DNA of 64,000 nucleotides from Candidatus Marsarchaeota archaeon. Its GTDB lineage: Archaea > Micrarchaeota > Micrarchaeia > Micrarchaeales > Micrarchaeaceae. Under the pieces are notes generated by a model. That model was not told the origin of the DNA, made no database searches, and saw only the letters and a program-made list of their open reading frames with translations. The translations under genes and the position numbers were made by a program. Positions 50,202 through 58,617 of the stretch are shown here, in pieces (within the stretch, counting starts at the first letter, position 1; the number at the start of each line of letters is the position of its first letter). The stretch covers positions 62,001 through 126,000 of the forward strand of contig JAMCZQ010000002.1 of the NCBI GenBank assembly GCA_023485295.1. Direction: 5' to 3'.

Positions 50202-50851
50202 TGGCTGAAGCAGATGATGAGAATGCAAGCGAATACAAACGCATGCTTGCGCTTATAGACAGCATAGAGAATGACGCGCAGAAGTATCCGCAAGCCACGA
50301 TAGACCTAACGAGCCTTTTCAATACTGCCCCACAAGAAGAGCATAAGCACACATACATAGACCTGCTCAATCTCATAGATTCGATAGAGACTGGCCGCGA
50401 GGGCCAGAGGGTCCGTGTGCAAAAGACCGCCCCGATTGAACCATCGGAGCTGATATCTTCTGGTCCGTCTATAAGCAAGGTCACCAACCAAGCGCCCCAG
50501 CCGCAGCAGGGCAAGTTTGAAGTGCCTCAGCCCCAGCCGCAGAAAAAGCTGAAGATAAAGATAAAATATAACGAAAATGACCTTGTTCTTCCAAAGCTCT
50601 CCATAGCCGACCAAATATCAGAGCTGGAGCGCATAATAGAGGGATTGAAGGAGCACGTTTTCGATGAAGGCCACATGGAGGTGGTAATGCAGGAGGTATA
50701 CGGCTTAAGCGCACACATAGACAAATCGTCAAAAGACCTGAGGAAGAGGCGCATAACCCTGAATGAGACTGAGCAGTCCATGTGGAACATGAGGAACCAG
50801 AGGCTTCAGGAAGCCATGAACTTGATTGCAGCAGGCACAGGTGCAAGTTGA
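50201..50851 (+). CDS. Hypothetical cytosolic protein in secretion operon 2 (216 aa)
   Basis: I recognise no family. The N-terminal half contains two copies of a short motif, LALIDSIE and LNLIDSIE (about residues 15-22 and 56-63). A Gln/Pro-rich linker (QAPQPQQGKFEVPQPQPQ) follows, then a charged helical C-terminal domain (about 125-210). The motif repeat and linker suggest a flexible adaptor between ATPase and platform. It overlaps both neighbours by one base (TAATG and TGATG), so it is translationally coupled inside the operon. Confidence 0.6.
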   Translation: MAEADDENASEYKRMLALIDSIENDAQKYPQATIDLTSLFNTAPQEEHKHTYIDLLNLIDSIETGREGQRVRVQKTAPIEPSELISSGPSISKVTNQAPQPQQGKFEVPQPQPQKKLKIKIKYNENDLVLPKLSIADQISELERIIEGLKEHVFDEGHMEVVMQEVYGLSAHIDKSSKDLRKRRITLNETEQSMWNMRNQRLQEAMNLIAAGTGAS

Positions 50852-51906
50852 TGTTTGGAGGCAAAAAACCAAGGGTTATAAACGTAGACGGGAAGGATGT
50901 AGTGCTGCAGCCGAAGCCAGGCATTGGCTCAAAGCTCTTCTCATCGCAGCCGAATTCCGATGCGCAGGCCCAGGCCGTGCCTTCTCCCCAGCCGCAGTCA
51001 CAGCCACAGCCGCAATTTCAGATTCCTCAGCAGCCCAAGCCCGCGCCAAAATTCACAGCCGCGCAGAGGCCAGGCAGATGGCACTTATTCGTGGAAAGCA
51101 TTGGGGCCAAGCAAAAAGGCCTTGAAGAGGCCCTCAGGGAGCAAGGGGTCAAAGGCACGCTTTATTCGTTCGTGCAGCGCATGATCATAGCTGCAATGAT
51201 GATAGGCGTTGTATTGGGGATAACATTCTTCGTGCTGTTCACCCATCTGCATGTCGCGCTTCCTGCAGCTGTAATTCTCGCGGTGCTGATAGGCTTTATG
51301 GTCTTCTACTTCGGCATGAACGCATTCATGAGTTTTCCGAAACACAAGGGCAAGAAAAACGCCAAGGGCGTCGAGCGCGATATACTGTTTGCAGCAAGGG
51401 ACATGATAATAGCGCTCAGGTCAGGAATGCCGCTTTTCAATACCCTTGTTTCGGTGAGCACAGGCTACGGCGACGCGAGCAGGGAATTCCAAAAAGTGGT
51501 AGAGAGGGTACAGCTCGGCATGCCGCTGGAATCTGCAATAGACCAGACGATAGCGGAATCGAAGAGCGACTCGTTTCGCAGGCTTATGCTGCAGGCATCA
51601 GTGAGCATAAAGGCAGGCGGAGATACCGTAACCGCATTGCAAAGCGTCATAGACCAGCTCTCGCAGGAGCGCGTCATAGAAATAAGAAGGTATGGCCAGA
51701 GGCTGAATGCCATAGCCATGTTCTACATGCTGTTCGGAGTAATACTGCCAAGCATGGGCATAGCAGTCGTGACCATACTCACGACGTTCATAGCGCTTTT
51801 CACAGTTACCCCGCAGCTGCTCGAGGCTGGGCTTGTAGGGATATTATTCTTGCAGATAGTCTTCCTGCAGATGATACGCGGCTCTAGGCCGTCGTTCTCA
51901 ACGTGA
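50851..51906 (+). CDS. Pilus platform protein with T2SSF domain (TadB-like)
   Basis: This 351-residue membrane protein has a Gln/Pro-rich cytosolic start, helices at about residues 110-160 and 285-345, and between them a T2SSF domain (ERDILFAARDMIIALRSGM, then LGMPLESAIDQTI and RRLMLQASVSIKAGGDTV). This is the platform around which pilins assemble. The start ATG 50851 overlaps the previous stop (TGATG); the longer frame to 50782 would run over the upstream gene. The following gene encodes a similar partner, 4 bases away. Confidence 0.85.
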   Translation: MFGGKKPRVINVDGKDVVLQPKPGIGSKLFSSQPNSDAQAQAVPSPQPQSQPQPQFQIPQQPKPAPKFTAAQRPGRWHLFVESIGAKQKGLEEALREQGVKGTLYSFVQRMIIAAMMIGVVLGITFFVLFTHLHVALPAAVILAVLIGFMVFYFGMNAFMSFPKHKGKKNAKGVERDILFAARDMIIALRSGMPLFNTLVSVSTGYGDASREFQKVVERVQLGMPLESAIDQTIAESKSDSFRRLMLQASVSIKAGGDTVTALQSVIDQLSQERVIEIRRYGQRLNAIAMFYMLFGVILPSMGIAVVTILTTFIALFTVTPQLLEAGLVGILFLQIVFLQMIRGSRPSFST

Positions 51907-51910
51907 TCCA

Positions 51911-52912
51911 ATGGCGAAGCTTAACATAAATTTTGAAAGGCTCGTTTCCAGAAGCGTAGCACGATTCCTTTCAAAGACACTGGACCTTTCAGGATCGAAG
52001 ATGAGCGTCAATTCACTGCTCGAAAAGATGATAATAGGCGGCTTCGGCCTATTGGCTATAGTGGCATTCGCCCTGTTCTTTATACTTCACCTGAACATAC
52101 TAATCGACCTTGGTGCAGGAATAGGGTCTGCAGTGGTATTCGTATTTGTCATATACATGCTGCTCAACTACAAGATAGACCAAAGGAAGACTTTCGTTGA
52201 GGGAATATTGCCTGACTATTTCCAGCTTGCTTCTGCAAATCTGAAAAGCGGCATAGCGCTCGACAGGGCAATGCTAATGGCTGCAAGGCCTGAATTCAAG
52301 TACTTCTCGGCGGACGTGCAGGAGATGAACAGGAACATATTCGGCGGCGAGACATTCGAGAACGCGCTACGGGCACTTGCAAGCAAGTACAAATCAAACA
52401 ACCTTGAGCACGCAGTAAGGATGATGATAGAGGCGCAAAAATTCGGCGGGGCAATGGCGGATCTTCTGGACCAGCTTTCTAAGGACATGCGCAGCCAGCA
52501 GATGCTGCAGAAGGAGGTCTCAGGGCAGCTTCTTATGTACAGCCTTTTCATAGCATTTGCAGGGCTTATAGCTGCACCTGTGCTTTACGGCCTTACAAGC
52601 CAGATGATAATAATAACCGATACAGTATGGAAAGGCATATTGGCATCGAACCCAGGCGGCCTGCCTACGACAGGCGTTTCGTTCTTGAAACCCAGCCCTC
52701 CTAAAATAAGCCCTACAACATACCATAATTTTGCCATAGCGGCAATCGTCGTAATAACCGGCTTCGCATCGATAATAATGTCTACTATATCATCCGGAAG
52801 CTCGGTAAAGGGCATAAGGCTGTTGCCGCTGTTTATACTAGTAGGGCTGGGCATATACCTAGTGGTGGGATCAGTAATAGCCTCGCTTTTCAGCAGTTTT
52901 GGCAGCCTCTAA
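51911..52912 (+). CDS. Pilus platform protein with T2SSF domain (TadC-like)
   Basis: This 333-residue protein has paired membrane helices (about 45-80), a T2SSF domain (LPDYFQLASANLKSGIALD, then GETFENALRALASKY and LEHAVRMMIEAQKFGGAMA), and C-terminal helices (about 205-232, 275-330). It is paired with the preceding T2SSF protein, as in archaeal adhesion-pilus and Tad systems. It is the last gene of operon 2, which converges on the LamG-pilin operon with a 73-base gap. Confidence 0.85.
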   Translation: MAKLNINFERLVSRSVARFLSKTLDLSGSKMSVNSLLEKMIIGGFGLLAIVAFALFFILHLNILIDLGAGIGSAVVFVFVIYMLLNYKIDQRKTFVEGILPDYFQLASANLKSGIALDRAMLMAARPEFKYFSADVQEMNRNIFGGETFENALRALASKYKSNNLEHAVRMMIEAQKFGGAMADLLDQLSKDMRSQQMLQKEVSGQLLMYSLFIAFAGLIAAPVLYGLTSQMIIITDTVWKGILASNPGGLPTTGVSFLKPSPPKISPTTYHNFAIAAIVVITGFASIIMSTISSGSSVKGIRLLPLFILVGLGIYLVVGSVIASLFSSFGSL

Positions 52913-52985
52913 AAGCAGTTGAGAGCTTCGTATGCCAAAGCAGTGAACGCAGGCATGTATCTGCATTATGCGGTTTCATTGCCAA

Positions 52986-55900
52986 TCATCCTGGCACGTA
53001 TTCGACTCCGCAGCTCCCATAGTCGAAGTGATTATTCGTGCATATGAATCCCGGGGCACTATACATTATCGCATAATCGCTGTAATTTGCAAGATTCACA
53101 GTCTCGTTCTGCATGCCTGCATTGCCAGCGCCAAGCGGCAAGTACTCTGCTGGCGCAAGGCCGAAAACGCTGTTGTTCATATACAGTTGTGCAGCCTGTG
53201 CGCTTGATACATAGCTTTTGTAAATCTGAAGGTCCTCAATGGTGCCGTTGAGCGTCCCGCTGCTTATCGTAGTGGTCCAATATGGGAACTGCCCTGGCGC
53301 TGTGTAGGTTATCCCTGAAGGGCTTCCAATCTCGCTTCCGTTGACATAGAACGCAGCCTCGTTGTTTACTGCGCTATAAGACGCTATAAAATTGTACCAT
53401 CCTGGGTGCGAGAGCGTTACGTTTGATGCAGGTCCTATGACTTTCATCCCCTGCTCCCTTATCAGTGCTTCGGTCCCGCTGTTTCCAGACACTGCAACTA
53501 AAGGCCCGCTGTAACCAGGAGCTATGTAAGCCCATACGGAAGCGGTTATATTGTTTTTGTATCCGAAGTAGCTTCCTATATGCGCGAGCGCGTATGCTAT
53601 GCCGTTCAGATGCAGTGCATCAGGCATCATGCCGTATTCCATGCCTAGGGATCCGCTCATATTTGCGTAACCTATGTTTGCGTTCTCCAGCGGCAATCCT
53701 GAAACAAACAGCCGCTGCCCAGTAGAATTGCACAAGACTGTGTTATAGCATCCAAACACGCCCTCTATGGGGCTTGTCGATAATGGCAGTTCCATCGGCT
53801 CGTAATTTAAGCCATAGCTTGCGCCGTTGTTGCCATTGCCGCTGTAGTCATTGGCATTTCCGTCCAGCGGATAAAAGCCATAAAGTTCTGACACATTCAG
53901 AGGTCCGCCATGCAGCCCTTCCCTGTAAAGTGCAGTAAGTTCGCCCTGCGACAGCTGCGTGCCGTAGAACTGCAGGTTGCCCATCAGCCCTGAGAAATAT
54001 GCAGATTTCGGTGAGAAGAGCCCAACGTCTATTGAATTTGAACCCTCAAGCGTTCCTGTAAAAGCCGCGCTGAACTGTTTCATTCCGTCTATGTACAAGC
54101 TGTAGCTGCCTGATCCTTGGTTGGCTTCAGCTGCGATTTGATACCATCTGTCTGGCAGCAGGCATTCCGCTCCGGTGCTTCCCTGCCATGCCCCTATGGT
54201 ATTAGTGACGCCAGCTTCCACATTGCAGTCTCCTTTGAAAAATACCGCGATTGTGCCGTTGTTGGAATTGGAAGTGAAAGAAAATATGCCCTCATCGGTT
54301 GACGGGACATTATTGAGGTAGATCCATCCGGTCATTGTTATGTCGCTCCCGTTTGCCACAGAGATCGGGAGCGTAATCATACTGTCTGTGCCGTTGAAGA
54401 ATGCTGTCTTCGACACAAAGTTTTGCATCTGCTGGCCTGTAGGATTAACATAATAATTCTGTATGTTGGAATATCCCACTCCTGTAGAGGTGCCATTGTT
54501 ATTCATTCCGCTATAGTCCTTGGAATTTGTATACAGTGGAAACCATTCTACTAGCCTCGACCTGCTTGCCGGAATCGCATCTATGCCCTGCAGATACAAC
54601 GATCCTACTTGTGCGCTTGAAAGCGTCGAATTGTATATCTGTACATTGGCCATGCTGCCATTATAAGGGCCTATGCCGAGGGCAGCCTGTCCAAGCGCCA
54701 GGTCATCTAAGGAATAAGGCCCTGCAGGTATGCTGTTTACAGTGTATGGCGGCTCGCCATTTGCGTAAATAGTGGCTATTCCGTTGGAAACCGCAACTGC
54801 CAAAAAGCTCCATGTGCTATTGCCTATTCCATACGCATGGTATGTGCTTGCGCCTATCCCTACCTCTTCATCACCAGAGTCTGCCTTTGCATTCTGCCCG
54901 AAGCCGCTGTTCAGCAGCAGTTCAAATGGATTTGTGCCCTGTGTGTTTATCAGCGAATAGCCATCAGTGCTGGTAATCTTTGCAAGGCTCTGCGGCCTTA
55001 CCCAGAGCGCTACGGTAAAATTGTCAGTGCTCAAGCTCAGCGGCGTTATTATATTTCCAGAGCCGCTGAAATACGCCACCTGCCTGGCCTCTGCACCGAA
55101 TGTGAATATTCCATTCCTGGATCTCTTATAAGGCTCACCTTGGGCCCTCTGGAAGAACGATGCAGCATACGGTGACGCATAGTAAAAGCCGCTTTCTGCA
55201 GCGCTTTGTATTTTCGAAGTGTTGAGCAGCTCTAAAGCCGGCCCGTCAATGAGCAGCCTTGGAGATGTGTTCAGGTACTGCATTATTGTGCTATTCGAGT
55301 ACACAAGGTACGGCCTGAGAGGCGTAGAAGAATTCGATATGTTGGTCACAAGCCCCGCCATGCCGCATACATACTGGCCAATGTACTCTGCATTGGGGGT
55401 AGCAAGTATGAAGTTGCCGTTCCTGTAATTCGAGGATATATCGGTGCATGTAGGCTCGCCCTTTACATACACCACAGTGCCATATGCAAACATGAGCGGC
55501 CCGGTAGAGCCGCGTTCCGCAGATATGTTTCCAACTATCGTTGCGTTTGGCAGCACTGCCCCTTGCAGCGAAGAGTTGAATCCCTGCTCTGCAGCTATCA
55601 GTGATGGCATCGAGCTCAGCACTATGGTCGCATTTGTATCTATCGGGTAATCAAGGGTTATGCCGCTGCTCGTATTCAATGCCGCAAACCCGCGAACGTC
55701 GGCCCCGATTGCAAAAGGCGATGCCATCTTTACCGACAGCGTTATGTTGCTGAGATTCGCAGTAAAGCCCTCGGTTAGCGCCTCAAGCCTGAATTCGCTT
55801 ATAGACTTCTCAAGGCTTGAATTGAAATAGCTCTCGTTTTCGTAGAAGCTGCCGTTATAAAGCATGCCCTCAAGCAGGCCCTGCGTATTGTTAACAAACC

Positions 55901-56183
55901 TGTCGTTCCTCTGGGCAGGCGAAGCTTCGAAATATGTAAAGCTGTTCAGGGCTTTGCCAAGGCCTGAGTATAGAAAAGCGGATATCCCGAGATTTATGCT
56001 CTGCGCAAAATTTCCCGAAGCAAGGCTTTGTGCCACCGCGGAAGACAAATTGTCATAATTTATATTCAGCACTACATACGTTATTACCTCTCCTAGCATG
56101 AGTATGAATATGACTATCGTAAGTAGCGTCAAAAGCACGCCTTTGTGGCTGCCCTTTGCCTTGCTGTGCGAAATCAATTCCAT
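52986..56183 (-). CDS. Giant LamG-repeat surface protein with pilin-like N-terminus (1065 aa)
   Basis: After a short basic leader (SKAKGSHKG) comes a hydrophobic helix (VLLTLLTIVIFILMLGEVI), like other archaeal pilin-headed proteins though without a Glu at +5. A Ser/Asn-rich domain of about 300 residues is followed by three LamG (concanavalin-like) domains at about 370-525, 580-740 and 840-1020. Each has the FTVALWVRPQ / ITMTGWIYLNN / ITASVWAYIAP strand and closing NGSMANVQIYNSTLSSAQV-type helix. Linkers EWFPLYTNSKDYSG and GFYPLDGNANDYSG separate them. LamG domains bind glycans or proteins. It is the last gene of a four-gene operon and overlaps its upstream neighbour by 10 bases. Confidence 0.8.
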   Translation of the reverse strand: MELISHSKAKGSHKGVLLTLLTIVIFILMLGEVITYVVLNINYDNLSSAVAQSLASGNFAQSINLGISAFLYSGLGKALNSFTYFEASPAQRNDRFVNNTQGLLEGMLYNGSFYENESYFNSSLEKSISEFRLEALTEGFTANLSNITLSVKMASPFAIGADVRGFAALNTSSGITLDYPIDTNATIVLSSMPSLIAAEQGFNSSLQGAVLPNATIVGNISAERGSTGPLMFAYGTVVYVKGEPTCTDISSNYRNGNFILATPNAEYIGQYVCGMAGLVTNISNSSTPLRPYLVYSNSTIMQYLNTSPRLLIDGPALELLNTSKIQSAAESGFYYASPYAASFFQRAQGEPYKRSRNGIFTFGAEARQVAYFSGSGNIITPLSLSTDNFTVALWVRPQSLAKITSTDGYSLINTQGTNPFELLLNSGFGQNAKADSGDEEVGIGASTYHAYGIGNSTWSFLAVAVSNGIATIYANGEPPYTVNSIPAGPYSLDDLALGQAALGIGPYNGSMANVQIYNSTLSSAQVGSLYLQGIDAIPASRSRLVEWFPLYTNSKDYSGMNNNGTSTGVGYSNIQNYYVNPTGQQMQNFVSKTAFFNGTDSMITLPISVANGSDITMTGWIYLNNVPSTDEGIFSFTSNSNNGTIAVFFKGDCNVEAGVTNTIGAWQGSTGAECLLPDRWYQIAAEANQGSGSYSLYIDGMKQFSAAFTGTLEGSNSIDVGLFSPKSAYFSGLMGNLQFYGTQLSQGELTALYREGLHGGPLNVSELYGFYPLDGNANDYSGNGNNGASYGLNYEPMELPLSTSPIEGVFGCYNTVLCNSTGQRLFVSGLPLENANIGYANMSGSLGMEYGMMPDALHLNGIAYALAHIGSYFGYKNNITASVWAYIAPGYSGPLVAVSGNSGTEALIREQGMKVIGPASNVTLSHPGWYNFIASYSAVNNEAAFYVNGSEIGSPSGITYTAPGQFPYWTTTISSGTLNGTIEDLQIYKSYVSSAQAAQLYMNNSVFGLAPAEYLPLGAGNAGMQNETVNLANYSDYAIMYSAPGFICTNNHFDYGSCGVEYVPG

Positions 56184-58036
56184 ATAACTACGCTTATATT
56201 GTACATTCCAGACTTCCCGTGCTGCCGCAGCAGCACCGGCACGGAAGATTTGCTTATCTCATAAGCATTCACTATCGTCGGCGGCGTATACGCCACTTGC
56301 ATAAAGCTTACTTCATACGGTATTCCTGCATCTCCATTTCCGCTGTAGTCCTCGGTGTTGCCTATTAGCGGCCACCACCCTACCAGTTTTTCATTCGGAA
56401 GCGCAAGCCCCCCAAGCCCTCCATTGCCTATGCCTACGATAGCATCCGGCGGCAGGGCTTCATCATAAAGCTGCACGTTTGCAATAGAGCCATTGAACGT
56501 CCCACTTATTGATCCAGGCTCACCGCTTGCTCCTATTATCAAAGGCCCGGAATTCAGAAGCACTTCGCCTTTTTCGGTTAAATTGTATACGAGCCCTCCA
56601 TCAATGCTTACATTGAGCTGTGTTGTATTGTGTGTTATCTCAACACCAGCCCATGTCCTCGGTTTTATCAGGCCTTCCTGCGTGCAATTCCATTCGTCTC
56701 CAGGGGTGGTTCCATTTAGTAATACGCATACGCTTCCGAACTTGTCGATTCCGAACTTGAAGCTGCCATATTTATTTAATATGATGCACGAAGGCGCAGT
56801 AGCATTGCCGCAAGTCCCCAATCCCTCTGGGTATATCCATGCGGCGAAGGTCATCGCTGGCCTGCCAACATAAAGCGGGCTGTTGTTGTAAATCAGATCG
56901 TAGCTGCCTTCTGATACGTTGAAGTACGGCACGCTCTCAGAAGCGGAATAATTCCTGTTTATGTATATGCCTGCACGCGGCTGCCCTAGCACCGAATCGT
57001 TCAGGAGGAATTGGGCGTACATGCTGTCGTTGCTCATGTAAAGCTCGCTTATAGTCTGCATAAGGCTTTCGTTCATGCTTGCGTTGTACTGCCCTATCGG
57101 GAGGTAATCGGTCCTGACGAAATTGACGTTGTGCGGCTTCCCGTCATTCCCGCTGCCGCTGTAGTCGTTTGCGTTCTCATCAAGCGGCCACCATCCAAGA
57201 AGCCCAGCGTTTCCTATCGGTACGCTGTTTATGGCGCTTTTGTAAAGCTGGTATATCTTGCTTGGGTTTAGCACGCTTGCATAAAGCTGCACGTTCGCAA
57301 TGTAGCCTGTGAAATTGTAAAAGCCGACGTTGTTAGGTGCAGTAGGCCCTGCCCTTGAAGTACCAAACACTATGCCATATATATGATATGGATAGCTTGT
57401 GCCTATGGTGCCCACTTGCTTGCCATTTATGAAAACCGCTTCTGAAGTACTGTTCTGCCTTAGTATCACGTTTGTCCAGGTGTTTTCAGGTACGCTTCCA
57501 GCTGGCGTGGTTATGCAGTTCTCATCAATGCCATTTATGTAGAGGCCGCCGCTAATGTTGTACGATATCACTATCGAGGAAGTTGAATTCCCAAGGAAAA
57601 TTATGACGCTGCTGTTGTTTGCGCCAGGCACATTGATCCCGGATCCTGCAGCGTACCTTCCTGGGGCTGTCGGTTTAACCCAGAAGGATATGGTCAGGGC
57701 TTCCTTTGAAATAGGTTCAGTTGGTGCGGTTATGTAACTGCCATTCGAAAGGAAACCTGCATATCCAAAAGGCTCGCTGCTGCTTGGCAGCTTGTACGGC
57801 TGCAGCGGAGGCAGCGCAACGCCGCTCTGCAGTATGCTTGCCAATTCGGTCGAAAGCATGTTGTTCAATACGCTAAGCGCCTCTTGCGATGAGGATGCGC
57901 TTGCTGCTATCGGATTTGTAAAATGAACGAAAAGCAGCAGCGAAACAGCTGCACTTGCCACTATGAGAGAGAATACCGCATCTAGCGTAAATATGAAGCC
58001 CTTGTAGTTTCTTCTCTTCAGGCAGTTCATCCGCAT
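56174..58036 (-). CDS. LamG-repeat surface protein with pilin-like N-terminus (620 aa)
   Basis: The N-terminus KRRNYKGFIFTLDAVFSLIV is a class III-like signal (cleavage after Gly13, Asp at +6) with a helix to about residue 38. Two LamG domains follow (about 95-265 and 390-550), each with ALTISFWVKPT / AMTFAAWIYPE strands and IANVQLYASVL / IANVQLYDEAL ends. The linkers GWWPLDENANDYSG and GWWPLIGNTEDYSG follow them. A probable adhesive filament subunit. It overlaps the downstream gene by 10 bases and abuts the upstream one (1-base overlap), so all four operon genes are coupled. Confidence 0.82.
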   Translation of the reverse strand: MRMNCLKRRNYKGFIFTLDAVFSLIVASAAVSLLLFVHFTNPIAASASSSQEALSVLNNMLSTELASILQSGVALPPLQPYKLPSSSEPFGYAGFLSNGSYITAPTEPISKEALTISFWVKPTAPGRYAAGSGINVPGANNSSVIIFLGNSTSSIVISYNISGGLYINGIDENCITTPAGSVPENTWTNVILRQNSTSEAVFINGKQVGTIGTSYPYHIYGIVFGTSRAGPTAPNNVGFYNFTGYIANVQLYASVLNPSKIYQLYKSAINSVPIGNAGLLGWWPLDENANDYSGSGNDGKPHNVNFVRTDYLPIGQYNASMNESLMQTISELYMSNDSMYAQFLLNDSVLGQPRAGIYINRNYSASESVPYFNVSEGSYDLIYNNSPLYVGRPAMTFAAWIYPEGLGTCGNATAPSCIILNKYGSFKFGIDKFGSVCVLLNGTTPGDEWNCTQEGLIKPRTWAGVEITHNTTQLNVSIDGGLVYNLTEKGEVLLNSGPLIIGASGEPGSISGTFNGSIANVQLYDEALPPDAIVGIGNGGLGGLALPNEKLVGWWPLIGNTEDYSGNGDAGIPYEVSFMQVAYTPPTIVNAYEISKSSVPVLLRQHGKSGMYNISVVIWN

Positions 58037-58608
58037 CAGCTTATTGCTATTGGCTCATTCGTCCATACAATTATTTCCATAAGCACAGGCTCGCTCGCGA
58101 ACACTGACCTGTCCTTATACACATATGTTGTCAGCGCCCCATGGCTTGAAGGGTTGCTACCTATTGTGATGTTTATGTCCTTGCCTGTAATGCTTATGTA
58201 ATAATCATAACCGATTCCGAGCAGAGGCTTTGTCGCCTGATAATCGCTTGAATTGTGGTCGGCCATTGCAAGAAGCGCATATACTTTCGAAGGGTCAAGT
58301 GCGCTGCTCTCTGGGGTACTGGTCAGGCCTATGCCAACAGTGCCCCACGTAGAGGTATTCGAGGTGTTGATCAGCGCCTGCCAATCCGCTGGCACTCCTG
58401 GTGTTAGCAGCTTTTCCGCAAGTGCCTGTGCCTCAAACTGCATAAGCTCGGTCCCGCTTCCGTAGCTCAGGGCAAGCTGTGTGTTTATGTTGTACCATGC
58501 ATAAGCAAGTATAGTCATTGCTACGGTGAATATTATAATTGCAAATATTATGTCGAAGCTCCAGAATTGGGCCTTCATCATTTTTTTCTTTGCAAAATCA
58601 ATATCCAT
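58036..58608 (-). CDS. Pilin-like protein (190 aa) in LamG operon
   Basis: KKKMMKAQFWSFDIIFAIII resembles a prepilin leader (cleavage after Ala13, Asp at +6), followed by a helix and a globular domain of about 140 residues with no LamG. It is the only small subunit in this operon and is the best candidate for the filament core that carries the LamG-bearing partners. It lies 9 bases after the 912-residue gene. Confidence 0.72.
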   Translation of the reverse strand: MDIDFAKKKMMKAQFWSFDIIFAIIIFTVAMTILAYAWYNINTQLALSYGSGTELMQFEAQALAEKLLTPGVPADWQALINTSNTSTWGTVGIGLTSTPESSALDPSKVYALLAMADHNSSDYQATKPLLGIGYDYYISITGKDINITIGSNPSSHGALTTYVYKDRSVFASEPVLMEIIVWTNEPIAIS

Positions 58609-58617
58609 GCAAATTCC

